Assembly (NCBI GenBank): GCA_039802005.1
Contig: JBDRVV010000011.1
Span: 1 to 64,000, forward strand
Origin: a candidate division WOR-3 bacterium
GTDB lineage: Bacteria > Hydrothermota > Tepidihabitantia > SM23-42 > JAOAFX01
Direction: 5' to 3'
Length of the DNA stretch: 64,000 bases
Shown: positions 43,747-52,747 of the stretch, piece after piece
Layout of the letters: every line of letters starts with the position of its first letter
How positions within the stretch are numbered: the stretch's first letter is position 1
Position numbers and translations under genes: made by a program
The notes under the pieces: model-generated
Database searches by the model: none
What the model was told of the DNA's origin: nothing
The model's input: only the letters and a program-made list of their open reading frames with translations

Positions 43747-45327
43747 TCAAAACAATTTCGTTTGCTGCTGTTCATCCTTCAATCTTTGTTCGGCGGTCTT
43801 ACAATATTCTTCCGATATATCTATCCCAACAAATCTCCTTTTTAGCTTATATGCTACTAAAGTTGTAGTCCCAACACCATTGAATGGATCCAAAACAATA
43901 TCATCCTGATAGCTGAACAATTTCAATAATCGTTCTACTAACTCTTCTGGAAACATTGCTGGGTGGTTATATTTTTTCATATTACTTTCAGGAGCAATGT
44001 CCCAGCGTGCATATACCCACTTCTTAAATTCATCGCCAGTAATATCTATTTTTGAGACTTCACCTTCTTTTCTATGCGATTCTTTACAAAAAATTTCAAT
44101 AAACTCCCAGGTATATTTTAGATACGGCATACTGGGGCTTTTCCAACTGCCCCAAGCAGTATATTTACAATTATAATTGTGTTTCTCCCAGATGATTTCA
44201 GCCTTCCAAAGTAACCCCAACTCCATTAGTTGTTTTGAAATGATATGATGGGTTGGCATATAATCAGAAAATAAAGGTTGAATATTAACGCAAATTCTTC
44301 CTGCTGGTTTTAAAACTCGATAACATTCTTTCCAGATTCTATTTAATTTATCAAAATAATCCTGCCAATATAATGCATCTTTATTTTTGTCATTGTTGTA
44401 ATCCAATCCGAAATTATATGGTGGCGAAGTAATTATGATATCAACACAATTATCGGGGAAAGATTTCAATATAAACTCACTATCTCCACAAATAATTCTG
44501 TTTATTAAATGAGATACTGCAACCGTGGTAATCTGCGATTTTATTTGTGTTAAATGCTTTGTGCCGCCTCTCACCTTTTCCTTCTGAATCCTATTAATAA
44601 CTTTCCTTTCTCTTTTCATTAACTTAACATCAGGGTAAATTTTTACATTTCTATATTCAGCATTCGGCTCGTGGATAAATTTTTCCGTTTTATTTATGCT
44701 TAGTAGCATTACTTTTTTAAACTGTTCAATTGCATAGGTGAGCCTCTTTTCAGTAAGAGGTTTAAAATATTCTGGTTTGTGCAAAGGTTTGTTTATATCT
44801 CTATCACCATCTAGTAGAGTTATAATTTTCATATTTAGTTCTGGGAAAAGTCTGTTTAGCGTAATTACTGACTCACTGCCCTTTACTTCTATTTTTTTGC
44901 CGTAATCTCCACCTAAGAAATTCTCCAATTGCACAATAAAAAATGCGTTTATTGTGGGAACCGCAGCCTTGAGTAAACTGGCATCAACCAAAACTCTTTT
45001 ATACATTGCTACTTCTGTATAGGATTTACACTCCACACTGATTCTGAATATTCCATCAATATAGATATGAATATCTTGTGATAGTTTATATACCTCATCA
45101 TTTGTTTTGATAACAACTTTCTTTTTGTCCATTTTAAGACGGGTAGAATCAGCAGATATTTCTGACCATGCAATTTTAACAAGGTCTTTGGTAATATCCT
45201 CCACAATCTTACCTTTTGTATATCTGACAGCACCAGCAGTATCTTTGGTTCTTCTGCCTGCGTAAAGTTCCTGTGATGCAAGAATAGCCCTTTCATACTC
45301 CCGTTGAATATCTTTTATATTCACCAT
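43747..45327 (-). CDS. Fused restriction endonuclease-DNA methyltransferase
   Basis: A 526-residue protein. The N-terminal ~200 residues hold a PD-(D/E)xK-like nuclease core (DIHIYIDG...ISVECKSYTE, near 85-100). The C-terminal half is a beta-class amino-methyltransferase: motif IV TSPPYN near 302 comes first and motif I DPFNGVGTTT near 480 comes last, with VGIDISEEYC after it. SPPY favours N4-cytosine or some N6-adenine enzymes. Carrying both activities makes it a compact Type II-like system. It has its own leaderless-type promoter. The recognition sequence is unknown. Confidence 0.85.
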   Translation of the reverse strand: MVNIKDIQREYERAILASQELYAGRRTKDTAGAVRYTKGKIVEDITKDLVKIAWSEISADSTRLKMDKKKVVIKTNDEVYKLSQDIHIYIDGIFRISVECKSYTEVAMYKRVLVDASLLKAAVPTINAFFIVQLENFLGGDYGKKIEVKGSESVITLNRLFPELNMKIITLLDGDRDINKPLHKPEYFKPLTEKRLTYAIEQFKKVMLLSINKTEKFIHEPNAEYRNVKIYPDVKLMKRERKVINRIQKEKVRGGTKHLTQIKSQITTVAVSHLINRIICGDSEFILKSFPDNCVDIIITSPPYNFGLDYNNDKNKDALYWQDYFDKLNRIWKECYRVLKPAGRICVNIQPLFSDYMPTHHIISKQLMELGLLWKAEIIWEKHNYNCKYTAWGSWKSPSMPYLKYTWEFIEIFCKESHRKEGEVSKIDITGDEFKKWVYARWDIAPESNMKKYNHPAMFPEELVERLLKLFSYQDDIVLDPFNGVGTTTLVAYKLKRRFVGIDISEEYCKTAEQRLKDEQQQTKLF

Positions 45328-45332
45328 ACCAA

Positions 45333-45360
45333 ATTATACAAAAATCATTTAATAAGTCAA
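45333..45360 (-). promoter_or_regulatory. Leaderless-type promoter of the restriction-modification gene
   Basis: On the minus strand TTGACT (45360-45355), a 16-bp spacer and TATAAT (45338-45333) are followed after 5 nt by the ATG at 45327. No Shine-Dalgarno site is present. Confidence 0.7.
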
Positions 45361-45454
45361 TAACATATTTTTAGAGAATTAATTGGCTTACCGAAGTAAA
45401 TTATCTATTGCCAACGACAAATTCTTGAATAAAATAACTTTAAAAGGGGGCAAA

Positions 45455-46093
45455 TTGGATTTTGCATTGATTAAGAAAGCAGTGGTCGGGTTTGAAGAAG
45501 AGAAGGTCAAGAAGTTAGTTAAGGAATTTTTGGAAGAAGGTGTTGCGCCAAAAGATATTTTGGAACAGGGTTTGATTCCGGGTATGAAAGAAGTGGGCAG
45601 GCTTTTTGAGAGCAAAGAATATTATGTGCCTGAAGTTTTGCTTGCATCCGAGGCATTTTATGCCGGATTTGAGTTGATCAGGCCACTTCTCGTTGAACAG
45701 AAGATCGAAAAAAAGGCAAAGATTGTAATCGGTGTTGTCCAGGGTGACATACATGATATAGGGAAGAATATTGTAAAGGTAATGCTTGAGGCAAGCGGTT
45801 ATGAAATCATAGATTTAGGCAAGGATGTGCCCAATGAAAAATTTATTGAAATGGTTGCCCAGGAGAATCCCCAGATACTTGCCCTTTCTTCTTTAATGAC
45901 CACAACGATGATACAGATGGAGACAATAATTAAATTGTTAAACAAAAAGAAATTACGAAAATATGTAAAGGTAATAGTTGGTGGTGCACCGATAAATCAG
46001 GAGTATGCCGATAAGATCGGTGCGGACGGCTATGCCGAGGATGCAGCCGGGGCAGTGAAACTGGTGGATAAAATTATTGGAGTTAATTCGTAA
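45455..46093 (+). CDS. Corrinoid protein of a methyltransferase system (MtbC/MtaC-like)
   Basis: A 212-residue B12-binding protein. The N-terminal helical cap (LVKEFLEEGVAPKDILEQGL, GRLFESKEYYVPEVLLASEA) precedes the cobalamin domain with the DxHxxG motif GDIHDIGKNIV and the GGAP(I) patch. TTG at 45455 is chosen because AAAAGGGGG ends 4 nt before it; the frame is open up to another TTG at 45383. It shuttles methyl groups between the UroD-type methyltransferases encoded here. Its stop codon lies in a dispersed repeat. Confidence 0.92.
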   Translation: MDFALIKKAVVGFEEEKVKKLVKEFLEEGVAPKDILEQGLIPGMKEVGRLFESKEYYVPEVLLASEAFYAGFELIRPLLVEQKIEKKAKIVIGVVQGDIHDIGKNIVKVMLEASGYEIIDLGKDVPNEKFIEMVAQENPQILALSSLMTTTMIQMETIIKLLNKKKLRKYVKVIVGGAPINQEYADKIGADGYAEDAAGAVKLVDKIIGVNS

Positions 46094-46210
46094 GGATTTT
46101 ATGGAGTTAATTTGTAAGAAAGAGATAAAACCCTTACGGCTTAAATCCACGGAGATAAAAGCCTCACGGCTTAACTCCGGTGATAAAAGGAGTTAACTCG
46201 TGAGAGTTTT
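46078..46210 (+). repeat. Palindromic repeat cluster (GGAGTTAATTCGTAAG / CTTACGGCTTAAATCC)
   Basis: Two or more imperfect inverted repeats occupy the gap after the corrinoid gene: GGAGTTAATTCGTAAGGATT with CTTACGGCTTAAATCC, and CTCACGGCTTAACTCC with GGAGTTAACTCGTGAG. The left arm includes the stop codon of the corrinoid gene. A copy lies inside the next gene at 46485-46540. Confidence 0.8.
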
Positions 46211-46221
46211 ATTAGAATAAT

Positions 46222-47169
46222 ATGAACTTTATTGAAGAAGTAATTGAGAGAAAAAGAAGGTTTGCTATCTTCCCCATTGTCTGTGCAGATCACTGCGCCC
46301 ATATTTTAAATAAAAATTTTAAGGATGTTGCTACAAATCGCGAAGTACTTGCCGAAGTCTTAAAGTATGGATATAATCTCTATAAATATGATATGATTCT
46401 AATTTTTTCCGACCCTTATGTTGAAGCCGAAGCAATGGGTTGTAGATTGGAGTATTCGCCCTATCCGACATTGATTAGCAATTCGGAGTTAATTCGTAAG
46501 AATTTTATAAAAGGCTTACGCCTTAAATCCAAGGATAGAACTGATGAAATAATTAAATCTGCACAAATACTAAAAAACAAAGTTGATGTTCCGGTATTTG
46601 TCTCAATCAAAGGACCTTTTACCCTTGCCTGTTTTCTTTACGGCACCGAAGGTTTTTTGAGGATATTATTAAATAATGAAACAACTGCAAAATCAATTAT
46701 AAAAATAGCACTGGATTTTCAGATGCAATATCTTGAAAGGCTTTTGCAAATTCCGGTTCATATTTTTATCGGCGACCCCCTTGCATCATCGAGTGTCATA
46801 TCACCAGTTTTATTTAAAAAATTTGCCTATGAACCACTCAAAATTTTAATCAAAAAAATAAAATCCGAGGGTATGATTGCTGGGATTCATATCTGTGGGG
46901 ATACCAAGCCAATAATTTCATATCTTGACAGCCTCAAGGCTGATATTTTGAGCATTGAAGATATTACATTAAAGACCAGGACCTTGAAAATGGGTGGAAT
47001 TTCAACAATAACTTTGCTTAACGGCGATAAGAATAAGATTAAAAAAGAGATCGAATACGCATTAAAAGAAGATTTCCTTATTTTATCAACATCCTGTGAT
47101 GTTCCAGTTAACACCCCGACCAAAAATATAAAAGCAATGATTGAAATTGCACGGAAATATGAAAACTAA
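46222..47169 (+). CDS. UroD/MtaA-type corrinoid methyltransferase, copy 1
   Basis: A 315-residue (beta/alpha)8 protein of the uroporphyrinogen-decarboxylase/MtaA/CmuA group. It has no ALAD or haem genes nearby; the corrinoid neighbours suggest methyl transfer from or to a methylated cofactor. Conserved parts are FVSIKGPFTLA, IGDPLASSSVISP and GIHICGDTKPII with the zinc/substrate His and Cys. Bases 46485-46540 are a copy of the palindromic repeat in the preceding gap and encode about residues 88-106. No ribosome site is visible before the ATG. Confidence 0.85.
   Translation: MNFIEEVIERKRRFAIFPIVCADHCAHILNKNFKDVATNREVLAEVLKYGYNLYKYDMILIFSDPYVEAEAMGCRLEYSPYPTLISNSELIRKNFIKGLRLKSKDRTDEIIKSAQILKNKVDVPVFVSIKGPFTLACFLYGTEGFLRILLNNETTAKSIIKIALDFQMQYLERLLQIPVHIFIGDPLASSSVISPVLFKKFAYEPLKILIKKIKSEGMIAGIHICGDTKPIISYLDSLKADILSIEDITLKTRTLKMGGISTITLLNGDKNKIKKEIEYALKEDFLILSTSCDVPVNTPTKNIKAMIEIARKYEN
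46485..46540 (+). repeat. Copy of the palindromic repeat inside the methyltransferase gene
   Basis: GGAGTTAATTCGTAAGAATT matches the intergenic copy at 46080 in 19 of 20 bases. CTTACGCCTTAAATCC matches the other arm in all but one base. It is translated in frame as part of the protein. Confidence 0.8.
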
Positions 47170-48550
47170 TACATTATTAACATTGCTACAGAAGAAGGGT
47201 ATTTTTATTGATGCAAACTGTGGTGGTAAAGGAAGATGTGGAAAGTGCAGGGTGATGATAAAGGGGAATTTAAATCCGCCGGATGATATTGAAAAAATGC
47301 TGATCCCAGAAAATTTATTGAAAAAGGGTTATCGCCTTGCCTGCAGGATTAAAGCCGATGCATTCCCAGAATTATTTGAAATATCTTTACCAAAAAAGAA
47401 AATTAATAGTGAGAAAAATAAGTTAGATAATATTGGACTGGCGATTGATATTGGAACAACCATAATCAAGGGTGCCCTTGTTGAAATTAATAATGCGAAA
47501 ATTATCAAAAATGCGAAGGTTTTGAATCCCCAGCAATCCTGGGGTGGTGATGTTATTACCCGGATTGGTTTTGCTATCTCTGGAAATTACAAAATGTTAA
47601 GAGGCGCTCTACTCAGGGGAATAAAAGAATTAAAATCCGAATTAAAAATTTCAAAACCACAATTCACAACAATTGTTGGCAATCCAGTTATGTTATCATT
47701 CTATCTTGGTGAATCCGTTAAAAGCTTTGCCCATTATCCATTTGAAGGAAATATAAAAAAGGGTATCTATACAAAAAATCCACCAGGTTATGTATTTGGA
47801 TGTATCGGTGGATTTGTTGGCGGTGATACCATTGCCGGAATCATTGCCAGTGGATTATTATCAGAGAAAAAGCCGTCGCTTTACATTGACCTTGGCACGA
47901 ATGGTGAAATTGCCCTTATCACCGATAGAAAAATTTATGCTTTATCAACCGCAGCCGGACCGGCATTTGAAGGTGTAGGGCTCACCTGTGGTAGCCTTGC
48001 CTGTCCCGGTGCAATAGAAAAAGTTGAATATAAGAACGGATTTAAATTTCATACGATTGATAATAAACCACCTACCGGGTTTTGTGCATCAGGATTTATT
48101 GATTTGTTTGCAATACTATTGAAAAAAAAGTGGCTCACAGAATATGGAATGTTGAAGAAAAAAATTCAGATCAATGGTCTTAAGATAGAACAGATGGATA
48201 TTCGGAAATTACAACTCGCAATTGGTGCAATTCATACTGGAATAAAATTTTTGCTTGATTATGCAGGTATTTCATCATCAGAAATAAAAACAGCGGTCAT
48301 TACTGGCGAATTCGGCTCCCATTTGAATCCTTCATCTCTAAAAAGCATCGGCATAATTCCTCTGGGAATAGAAAATATCTTATGTAAAAATGACCTTCCC
48401 ATACTTGGGGCAATAAGATTTCTGCTAAATGAAATAAGACCAGAGGATATAGAACAGATAAGAAAAAGAGCCATCCATCTTGAACTTGCCATGCAAAAAG
48501 ATTTTCAGAAGAGATTCGTTGAAGGGTTAATATTAAAGCCATGGAACTAA
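47159..48550 (+). CDS. RACo-like ATP-dependent reductive activator of corrinoid proteins
   Basis: A 463-residue protein: an N-terminal [2Fe-2S] domain (DANCGGKGRCGKCRVM, then LACRIKAD), a linker and a large ASKHA ATPase part (GLAIDIGTTIIKGAL, GGDVITRI, YIDLGTNGEIAL, SGFIDLFA). RACo proteins re-reduce Co(II) corrinoids to Co(I). The [2Fe-2S] domain lacks its usual first beta-strands, so the start is uncertain; an ATG at 47141 adds six residues but is not better. It overlaps the upstream gene by 11 nt and the next by 10. Confidence 0.9.
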   Translation: MKTNTLLTLLQKKGIFIDANCGGKGRCGKCRVMIKGNLNPPDDIEKMLIPENLLKKGYRLACRIKADAFPELFEISLPKKKINSEKNKLDNIGLAIDIGTTIIKGALVEINNAKIIKNAKVLNPQQSWGGDVITRIGFAISGNYKMLRGALLRGIKELKSELKISKPQFTTIVGNPVMLSFYLGESVKSFAHYPFEGNIKKGIYTKNPPGYVFGCIGGFVGGDTIAGIIASGLLSEKKPSLYIDLGTNGEIALITDRKIYALSTAAGPAFEGVGLTCGSLACPGAIEKVEYKNGFKFHTIDNKPPTGFCASGFIDLFAILLKKKWLTEYGMLKKKIQINGLKIEQMDIRKLQLAIGAIHTGIKFLLDYAGISSSEIKTAVITGEFGSHLNPSSLKSIGIIPLGIENILCKNDLPILGAIRFLLNEIRPEDIEQIRKRAIHLELAMQKDFQKRFVEGLILKPWN

Positions 48551-49542
48551 TCGGATATTCTTGCTCTTATATTCCAGTAGAACTCCTTTCCTTAACTGGT
48601 TTGAAACCATATCGTTTACTACACGGGGACCTCCAACTTTCCCAGAAAGGAGAACGCATTGTTCGTGTTGATGCCTGCCCATTGGTCAAGTCAAATCTTG
48701 GATTTGTCTTTGAAAATCAGAAAAGATTTGCCTGTATCATTGGTTCAACAGGTTGCGATATGTCACGGAGAATGATTGAGGCGATAAAATTTACTACAAG
48801 CATTCCAGTTTACATATTTAATAATCCCCGTACTGATAACTTTGAAATTTTCAGTAATGAAATTGATATGTTGATCAAAGAATTAGAACATTTTTTCCAT
48901 CGTAAATTTGACAAAAATTTGATTCACCAAGAAAGTGAAAGAATTGAAAATATAAGACAGAATTTGCGTCAGATTGATGCCCGGCGAAGGACTAATCCAT
49001 CTTTGTTATCCACGGCCACATTCCAAAAAATAGTAATCAGTTATCTTCAGGGGAATTTTGGAGATATAAAATCAGAAATTCCGGAAGAAATGTCTTATAA
49101 ACCACGTGTCTATTTACTGGGCTCTCCTGTTTCCTATGAATCAGGTCCAATAATTGAATTGATTGAAAAGAGATTACGTATCTGCGGAGACTTTAATTGC
49201 GGATTATCAAGGGCACTATACATAAAGGTTGTAGAAAAAACAATTGAGGGACTAAAACAGGCATATTTCAAGCAACCACCTTGCATTTTCAAACGACCGA
49301 ATAAAGGATTGTATGAATATGTGGAAAAAGATCTGAAGGAAACAAAAAGCACAGGAATAATTGCCTTCGTCCTTGACTACTGCGACAATTTTGATTTTGA
49401 AATCGCAAAAATGGAAAAGAGATTTTCACTCCCGATTCTAAAATTAAAGAGTGATTTTTCACTACAGAATATCAGCCAATTAAAGGTCAGGATTGATGCA
49501 TTCATTGAGGTTCTTGCATCATATCGGGGTGGGATTGTATGA
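48541..49542 (+). CDS. 2-hydroxyacyl-CoA dehydratase-type FeS subunit (short)
   Basis: A 333-residue protein of the HgdB/BcrC group. GYSCSYIPVELLSLTGLKPYR, VDACPLVKSNLGF and IGSTGCDMSRRMIEAI are the family core with likely cluster Cys, and FVLDYCDNFDFEIAKM follows near the end. It overlaps the RACo-like gene by 10 nt and the following larger subunit by 4. Together with that subunit and the activase at 51958 it makes a complete ATP-driven two-subunit reductase set. Confidence 0.85.
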   Translation: MELIGYSCSYIPVELLSLTGLKPYRLLHGDLQLSQKGERIVRVDACPLVKSNLGFVFENQKRFACIIGSTGCDMSRRMIEAIKFTTSIPVYIFNNPRTDNFEIFSNEIDMLIKELEHFFHRKFDKNLIHQESERIENIRQNLRQIDARRRTNPSLLSTATFQKIVISYLQGNFGDIKSEIPEEMSYKPRVYLLGSPVSYESGPIIELIEKRLRICGDFNCGLSRALYIKVVEKTIEGLKQAYFKQPPCIFKRPNKGLYEYVEKDLKETKSTGIIAFVLDYCDNFDFEIAKMEKRFSLPILKLKSDFSLQNISQLKVRIDAFIEVLASYRGGIV

Positions 49543-50945
49543 AAAAAGTTAGAGAACTTACCCCAAAAAAGATTGGACTCAATGCCTGGTCTAATCAATT
49601 TGAAAAAATTTCTGTTGAAATTATTAAAAAGTACAAATACTACAATAATAACGAATGGGGAATATATCTTTCTCCACCCGCAACATTTATGGTCTATGGT
49701 GCAAGGGAATTGAAAAGATTGAAATTTGACAACTCGTTTGAGGCATTGAGAATGTGGGGATTTGTCTTTAATGAAACGGAAAGACTCTTCAGGGCGCGTC
49801 AGATCAATAAAAAGGTTATTGCAACAATGGGTGATTTGGGAACCGTGCCAGTATTAGTTTTATCCTTTCCGGATTGTGTGCCATTTTATCCTGAATGTCT
49901 ATGGTGGACTCCATTTTTTAAAGAATCTACGGATTTGCTTGATACTGCAAGCAAACTTGGACTACCCGAAGCCACCTGTTTTTCCCGTGCCGTTGCTTCA
50001 GCATTTTATAAAAAATCTTATTTTCCAAAGCCTGATTTAATCATTGCTTCGACTGGTGCCTCCTGTGATGATTATTCTTGTGTAATGCAAAATGTTGAGG
50101 ATATGGGTTATGATATAATGTGGATAGAAATTCCTTATAGAAAGTCTTTGGAATTTCTACTCACCAGACCAAAACAACAGGATCTGGAGAAGACAAAAAG
50201 TGGATTGGTTTATATAAAAAAATTGGAAGAATATTTAGTAAAAGAATATCACAAAATATGGCAGGCATTATTTAAATTGACCGGTGTTAATAATCCCCAT
50301 CGTTTTCTGGAAACCATAAAAAAGGTTAACCGGCTGCGAAGTCTTGTATTAGAAATAAAGAGAATGAATTCAGAGGCAGATATTGCGCCGCTACCCGCAC
50401 TGGAATTAATGACTATTGAGTTTGGAAATCTATATGGTTATGCTGATTTTGATGAGTGGGTGGAAATTGTGCAGATGATACACGATATGGTTAAAAAACG
50501 GGTAGAAAAAGGAATTGGTGTGCTGAAAAAAGATGCAATTCCCATTGCCTGGGTAACGCCGAGTGCTGACCCATATCTATTAAATCTTGTTGAAGACCTT
50601 GGATGCAGGGTTGTAGAAACTGAATATGTAATAAATCAGGCAATGGTCCAGATAGAAGAAGACATAGAGCCATTTCGTGCACTCGCGAGATCATTCATAA
50701 ATGCCTCACTTATTGGTTCTACTGAAGAAAGGGTAAAAAATATTAAAGAAAAGATTGCAAAAAAACTTATAAAAGGAGTTCTTATAACAAATATGCTTGG
50801 TGCATCCCATTGTTCAATGGAAACAAGGATAATAGAAAAATTACTTGATGATGTTCCAGTGCTTTCAATTGATGTCCCCGCACCATTTGGTATCACTCAG
50901 CAGATAAGAACCCGCCTTGAAGCATTTGTGGAGACGATTAAATGA
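49539..50945 (+). CDS. 2-hydroxyacyl-CoA dehydratase-type FeS subunit (large)
   Basis: A 468-residue paralogue of the preceding protein, of the HgdA/BcrB size class. Visible family features are SPPATFMVYGARELKR, DCVPFYPECLWWTPFFKES, ATCFSRAV, STGASCDDYSC and NMLGASHCSMETRIIEKLL. Its place between another dehydratase-type subunit and methyltransferases in a corrinoid operon is not that of a classical amino-acid or benzoate pathway. The substrate is unknown and may be the corrinoid protein itself or a methyl donor. Confidence 0.83.
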   Translation: MKKVRELTPKKIGLNAWSNQFEKISVEIIKKYKYYNNNEWGIYLSPPATFMVYGARELKRLKFDNSFEALRMWGFVFNETERLFRARQINKKVIATMGDLGTVPVLVLSFPDCVPFYPECLWWTPFFKESTDLLDTASKLGLPEATCFSRAVASAFYKKSYFPKPDLIIASTGASCDDYSCVMQNVEDMGYDIMWIEIPYRKSLEFLLTRPKQQDLEKTKSGLVYIKKLEEYLVKEYHKIWQALFKLTGVNNPHRFLETIKKVNRLRSLVLEIKRMNSEADIAPLPALELMTIEFGNLYGYADFDEWVEIVQMIHDMVKKRVEKGIGVLKKDAIPIAWVTPSADPYLLNLVEDLGCRVVETEYVINQAMVQIEEDIEPFRALARSFINASLIGSTEERVKNIKEKIAKKLIKGVLITNMLGASHCSMETRIIEKLLDDVPVLSIDVPAPFGITQQIRTRLEAFVETIK

Positions 50946-51973
50946 AAGACATTCTGACTCCTCGTGAACGATTTGGTATGCTGGTGATTGATGAAAAACC
51001 CGATCGCTGTCCGGTTATTCCTTTGATCACATCACATGCAGCAACTGTATCAGGCATAAAATTAAAAAGATACTATACAAATGGAGAAAAAATGGCTAAG
51101 GCACAGATAATTGCGTATGAGCTTTATCAGCATGATGCGATATCAATATTTTCTGAAGTAGGAATAATTGCCGAGGCAATGGGTTCCGAATTTTATTACC
51201 CGGATAATGACTTGCCCATATTAAAAAATCCTGCATTAAAAAATAATCTCAATGATAAAATCATAATTCCTAATCCCAAAAGGTCAGGCAGACTGCCCGT
51301 TTATCTTGAGGCAATAAAATATGCGTATAAGGCAATCGGTGATATTGTACCTATTCTCGCCTATGTACCTGCACCGTTTACAACGGGAATGCATTTATTA
51401 CCACCTGAAAAATTTTTGATTGATACATTAAAAAATCCCGAAGAGATTAAAATAATTCTTGATGCTGTCTTTGAGGCAACAATAAAATTTTGCTTTGAAA
51501 TAATAAATGCTGGTGCATTACCAGTCATCGTTGACCCGCTTGCCTCGGGAAGTGTGATAAGCCCTGCGGTTTATAAAGAAATTGCCTTGGGCTATGAGCA
51601 GAGATTGATTGATTATCTACACAGATATGATTTTGATGTGATATTGCATATTTGTGGCGATACCACACCAATCATTGAAAATCTATTAAATACCAATGCT
51701 GATTTGATCAGCCTTGACCGTGTGAATATGATTAAGGCTATGGAGAGGTTATCAAATAAAATGAGATTGATTGGCAATTTTGACACAGGGGCTCTTTTAC
51801 TCTTAGAACCAGAAGAGATTTACAGGACGACCGGAATTATGGTTGAGCAACTTAAATTTGCACATAAGGGTTATATTGCCTCAACCGGCTGTGAAGTGCC
51901 AATAAAGGCAAAAACAGATAATGTTTTGGCATTCATAAAGTCTGCAAAGGAGAAAGGATGGTACTGGGTATAG
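50942..51973 (+). CDS. UroD/MtaA-type corrinoid methyltransferase, copy 2
   Basis: A 343-residue homologue of the protein at 46222, with ILTPRERFGMLVIDEKPDRCPV at the N-terminus, FSEVGIIAEAMGSEFYY, PAPFTTGMHLLPPEKFL, VDPLASGSVISP and ILHICGDTTPIIENL. The His-Cys pair in the last motif suits a zinc thiol-activation site. It overlaps both neighbours (ATGA and 16 nt). Two different methyltransferases around one corrinoid protein are what a complete methyl-donor to methyl-acceptor pathway needs. Confidence 0.88.
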   Translation: MKDILTPRERFGMLVIDEKPDRCPVIPLITSHAATVSGIKLKRYYTNGEKMAKAQIIAYELYQHDAISIFSEVGIIAEAMGSEFYYPDNDLPILKNPALKNNLNDKIIIPNPKRSGRLPVYLEAIKYAYKAIGDIVPILAYVPAPFTTGMHLLPPEKFLIDTLKNPEEIKIILDAVFEATIKFCFEIINAGALPVIVDPLASGSVISPAVYKEIALGYEQRLIDYLHRYDFDVILHICGDTTPIIENLLNTNADLISLDRVNMIKAMERLSNKMRLIGNFDTGALLLLEPEEIYRTTGIMVEQLKFAHKGYIASTGCEVPIKAKTDNVLAFIKSAKEKGWYWV

Positions 51974-52677
51974 ATGTTGGTTCAATGTATACAAAGGGTG
52001 TTCTATTTGATGGACAGGTAATTAAAAAATTGGTTGTCAAAACTGCTTTCAAACCAAGACAGGCAATAAGTGAGATAAAAAATCAACTCAGTGGTTTCGA
52101 TAAGATTATTGCCACTGGATATGGAAGAGACATGGTTGAAGATGCTTATAAAGTCATTACTGAGATCTCAGCGTTTGCCCGTGGTTCAACATATTTTAAC
52201 CCTGAAATTAAAACGATAATAGATATTGGAGGCCAGGATAGTAAAGTAATAAAAGTAAAAAACGGCAAGGTAGTAAAGTTTGTTATGAATGACCGGTGTG
52301 CTGCAGGGACAGGAAATTTCATTGAAAAAATCGCCCAGTCTTTGAACTTATCCCTTATTGAATTTGGAGAACTGGCATTGAAATCAGAAAAACCAGAGAT
52401 AATAGATTCACTCTGTGTGGTTATGGCAGAAACCGAGATACTGAGTCTGATTCAGGAAGGTAAAAAACTTGAAGATATTATCTTTGGCGTTTGTGATTCC
52501 CTGATTCGTAGAATAAATGGTATTGCCGGGCAGATCGGAATAGAAGAACCATTATTATTCTGTGGTGGTGGGGCATTGAATCCAGGACTGGTTAAGGCAT
52601 TGAAAAGATATTATTCAGAAACCATAGTCCCTGAAGACCCGCAATTTGTTGGTGCAATAGGCGCAGCAATGACCTAA
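51958..52677 (+). CDS. ATP-dependent activase (HgdC-like), second copy
   Basis: A 239-residue ASKHA ATPase with GIDVGSMYTKGVLF, TIIDIGGQDSKVI, the cluster Cys in NDRCAAGTGNFIE and DSLCVVMAETE, and FCGGGALNPGLVKAL. It is the energiser for the two dehydratase-type subunits encoded upstream. It is similar to, but clearly distinct from, the activase at 34717. It ends the corrinoid operon. Confidence 0.93.
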   Translation: MVLGIDVGSMYTKGVLFDGQVIKKLVVKTAFKPRQAISEIKNQLSGFDKIIATGYGRDMVEDAYKVITEISAFARGSTYFNPEIKTIIDIGGQDSKVIKVKNGKVVKFVMNDRCAAGTGNFIEKIAQSLNLSLIEFGELALKSEKPEIIDSLCVVMAETEILSLIQEGKKLEDIIFGVCDSLIRRINGIAGQIGIEEPLLFCGGGALNPGLVKALKRYYSETIVPEDPQFVGAIGAAMT

Positions 52678-52700
52678 GATAAAAAACTCGAGAAGAAATA

Positions 52701-52728
52701 TTGACTTTTGCTTAAAAAAGTGTAAAAT
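52701..52728 (+). promoter_or_regulatory. Promoter of the inositol-phosphate synthase gene
   Basis: TTGACT at 52701-52706, a 16-bp spacer and TAAAAT at 52723-52728. The start codon at 52748 has an AGGAGG in between, so this gene has a short SD-containing leader, unlike the leaderless set. Confidence 0.6.
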
Positions 52729-52747
52729 TTAAGGTTAAGGAGGTTTG

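Noticed and set aside
43596-43868. 90-codon plus-strand ORF opposite the methyltransferase end
   Set aside because: Mostly antisense to the restriction-modification gene; no ribosome site.
45328-45454. Cobalamin riboswitch upstream of the corrinoid operon
   Set aside because: Only the divergent promoter of the restriction gene and AT-rich sequence are there; no B12-box.
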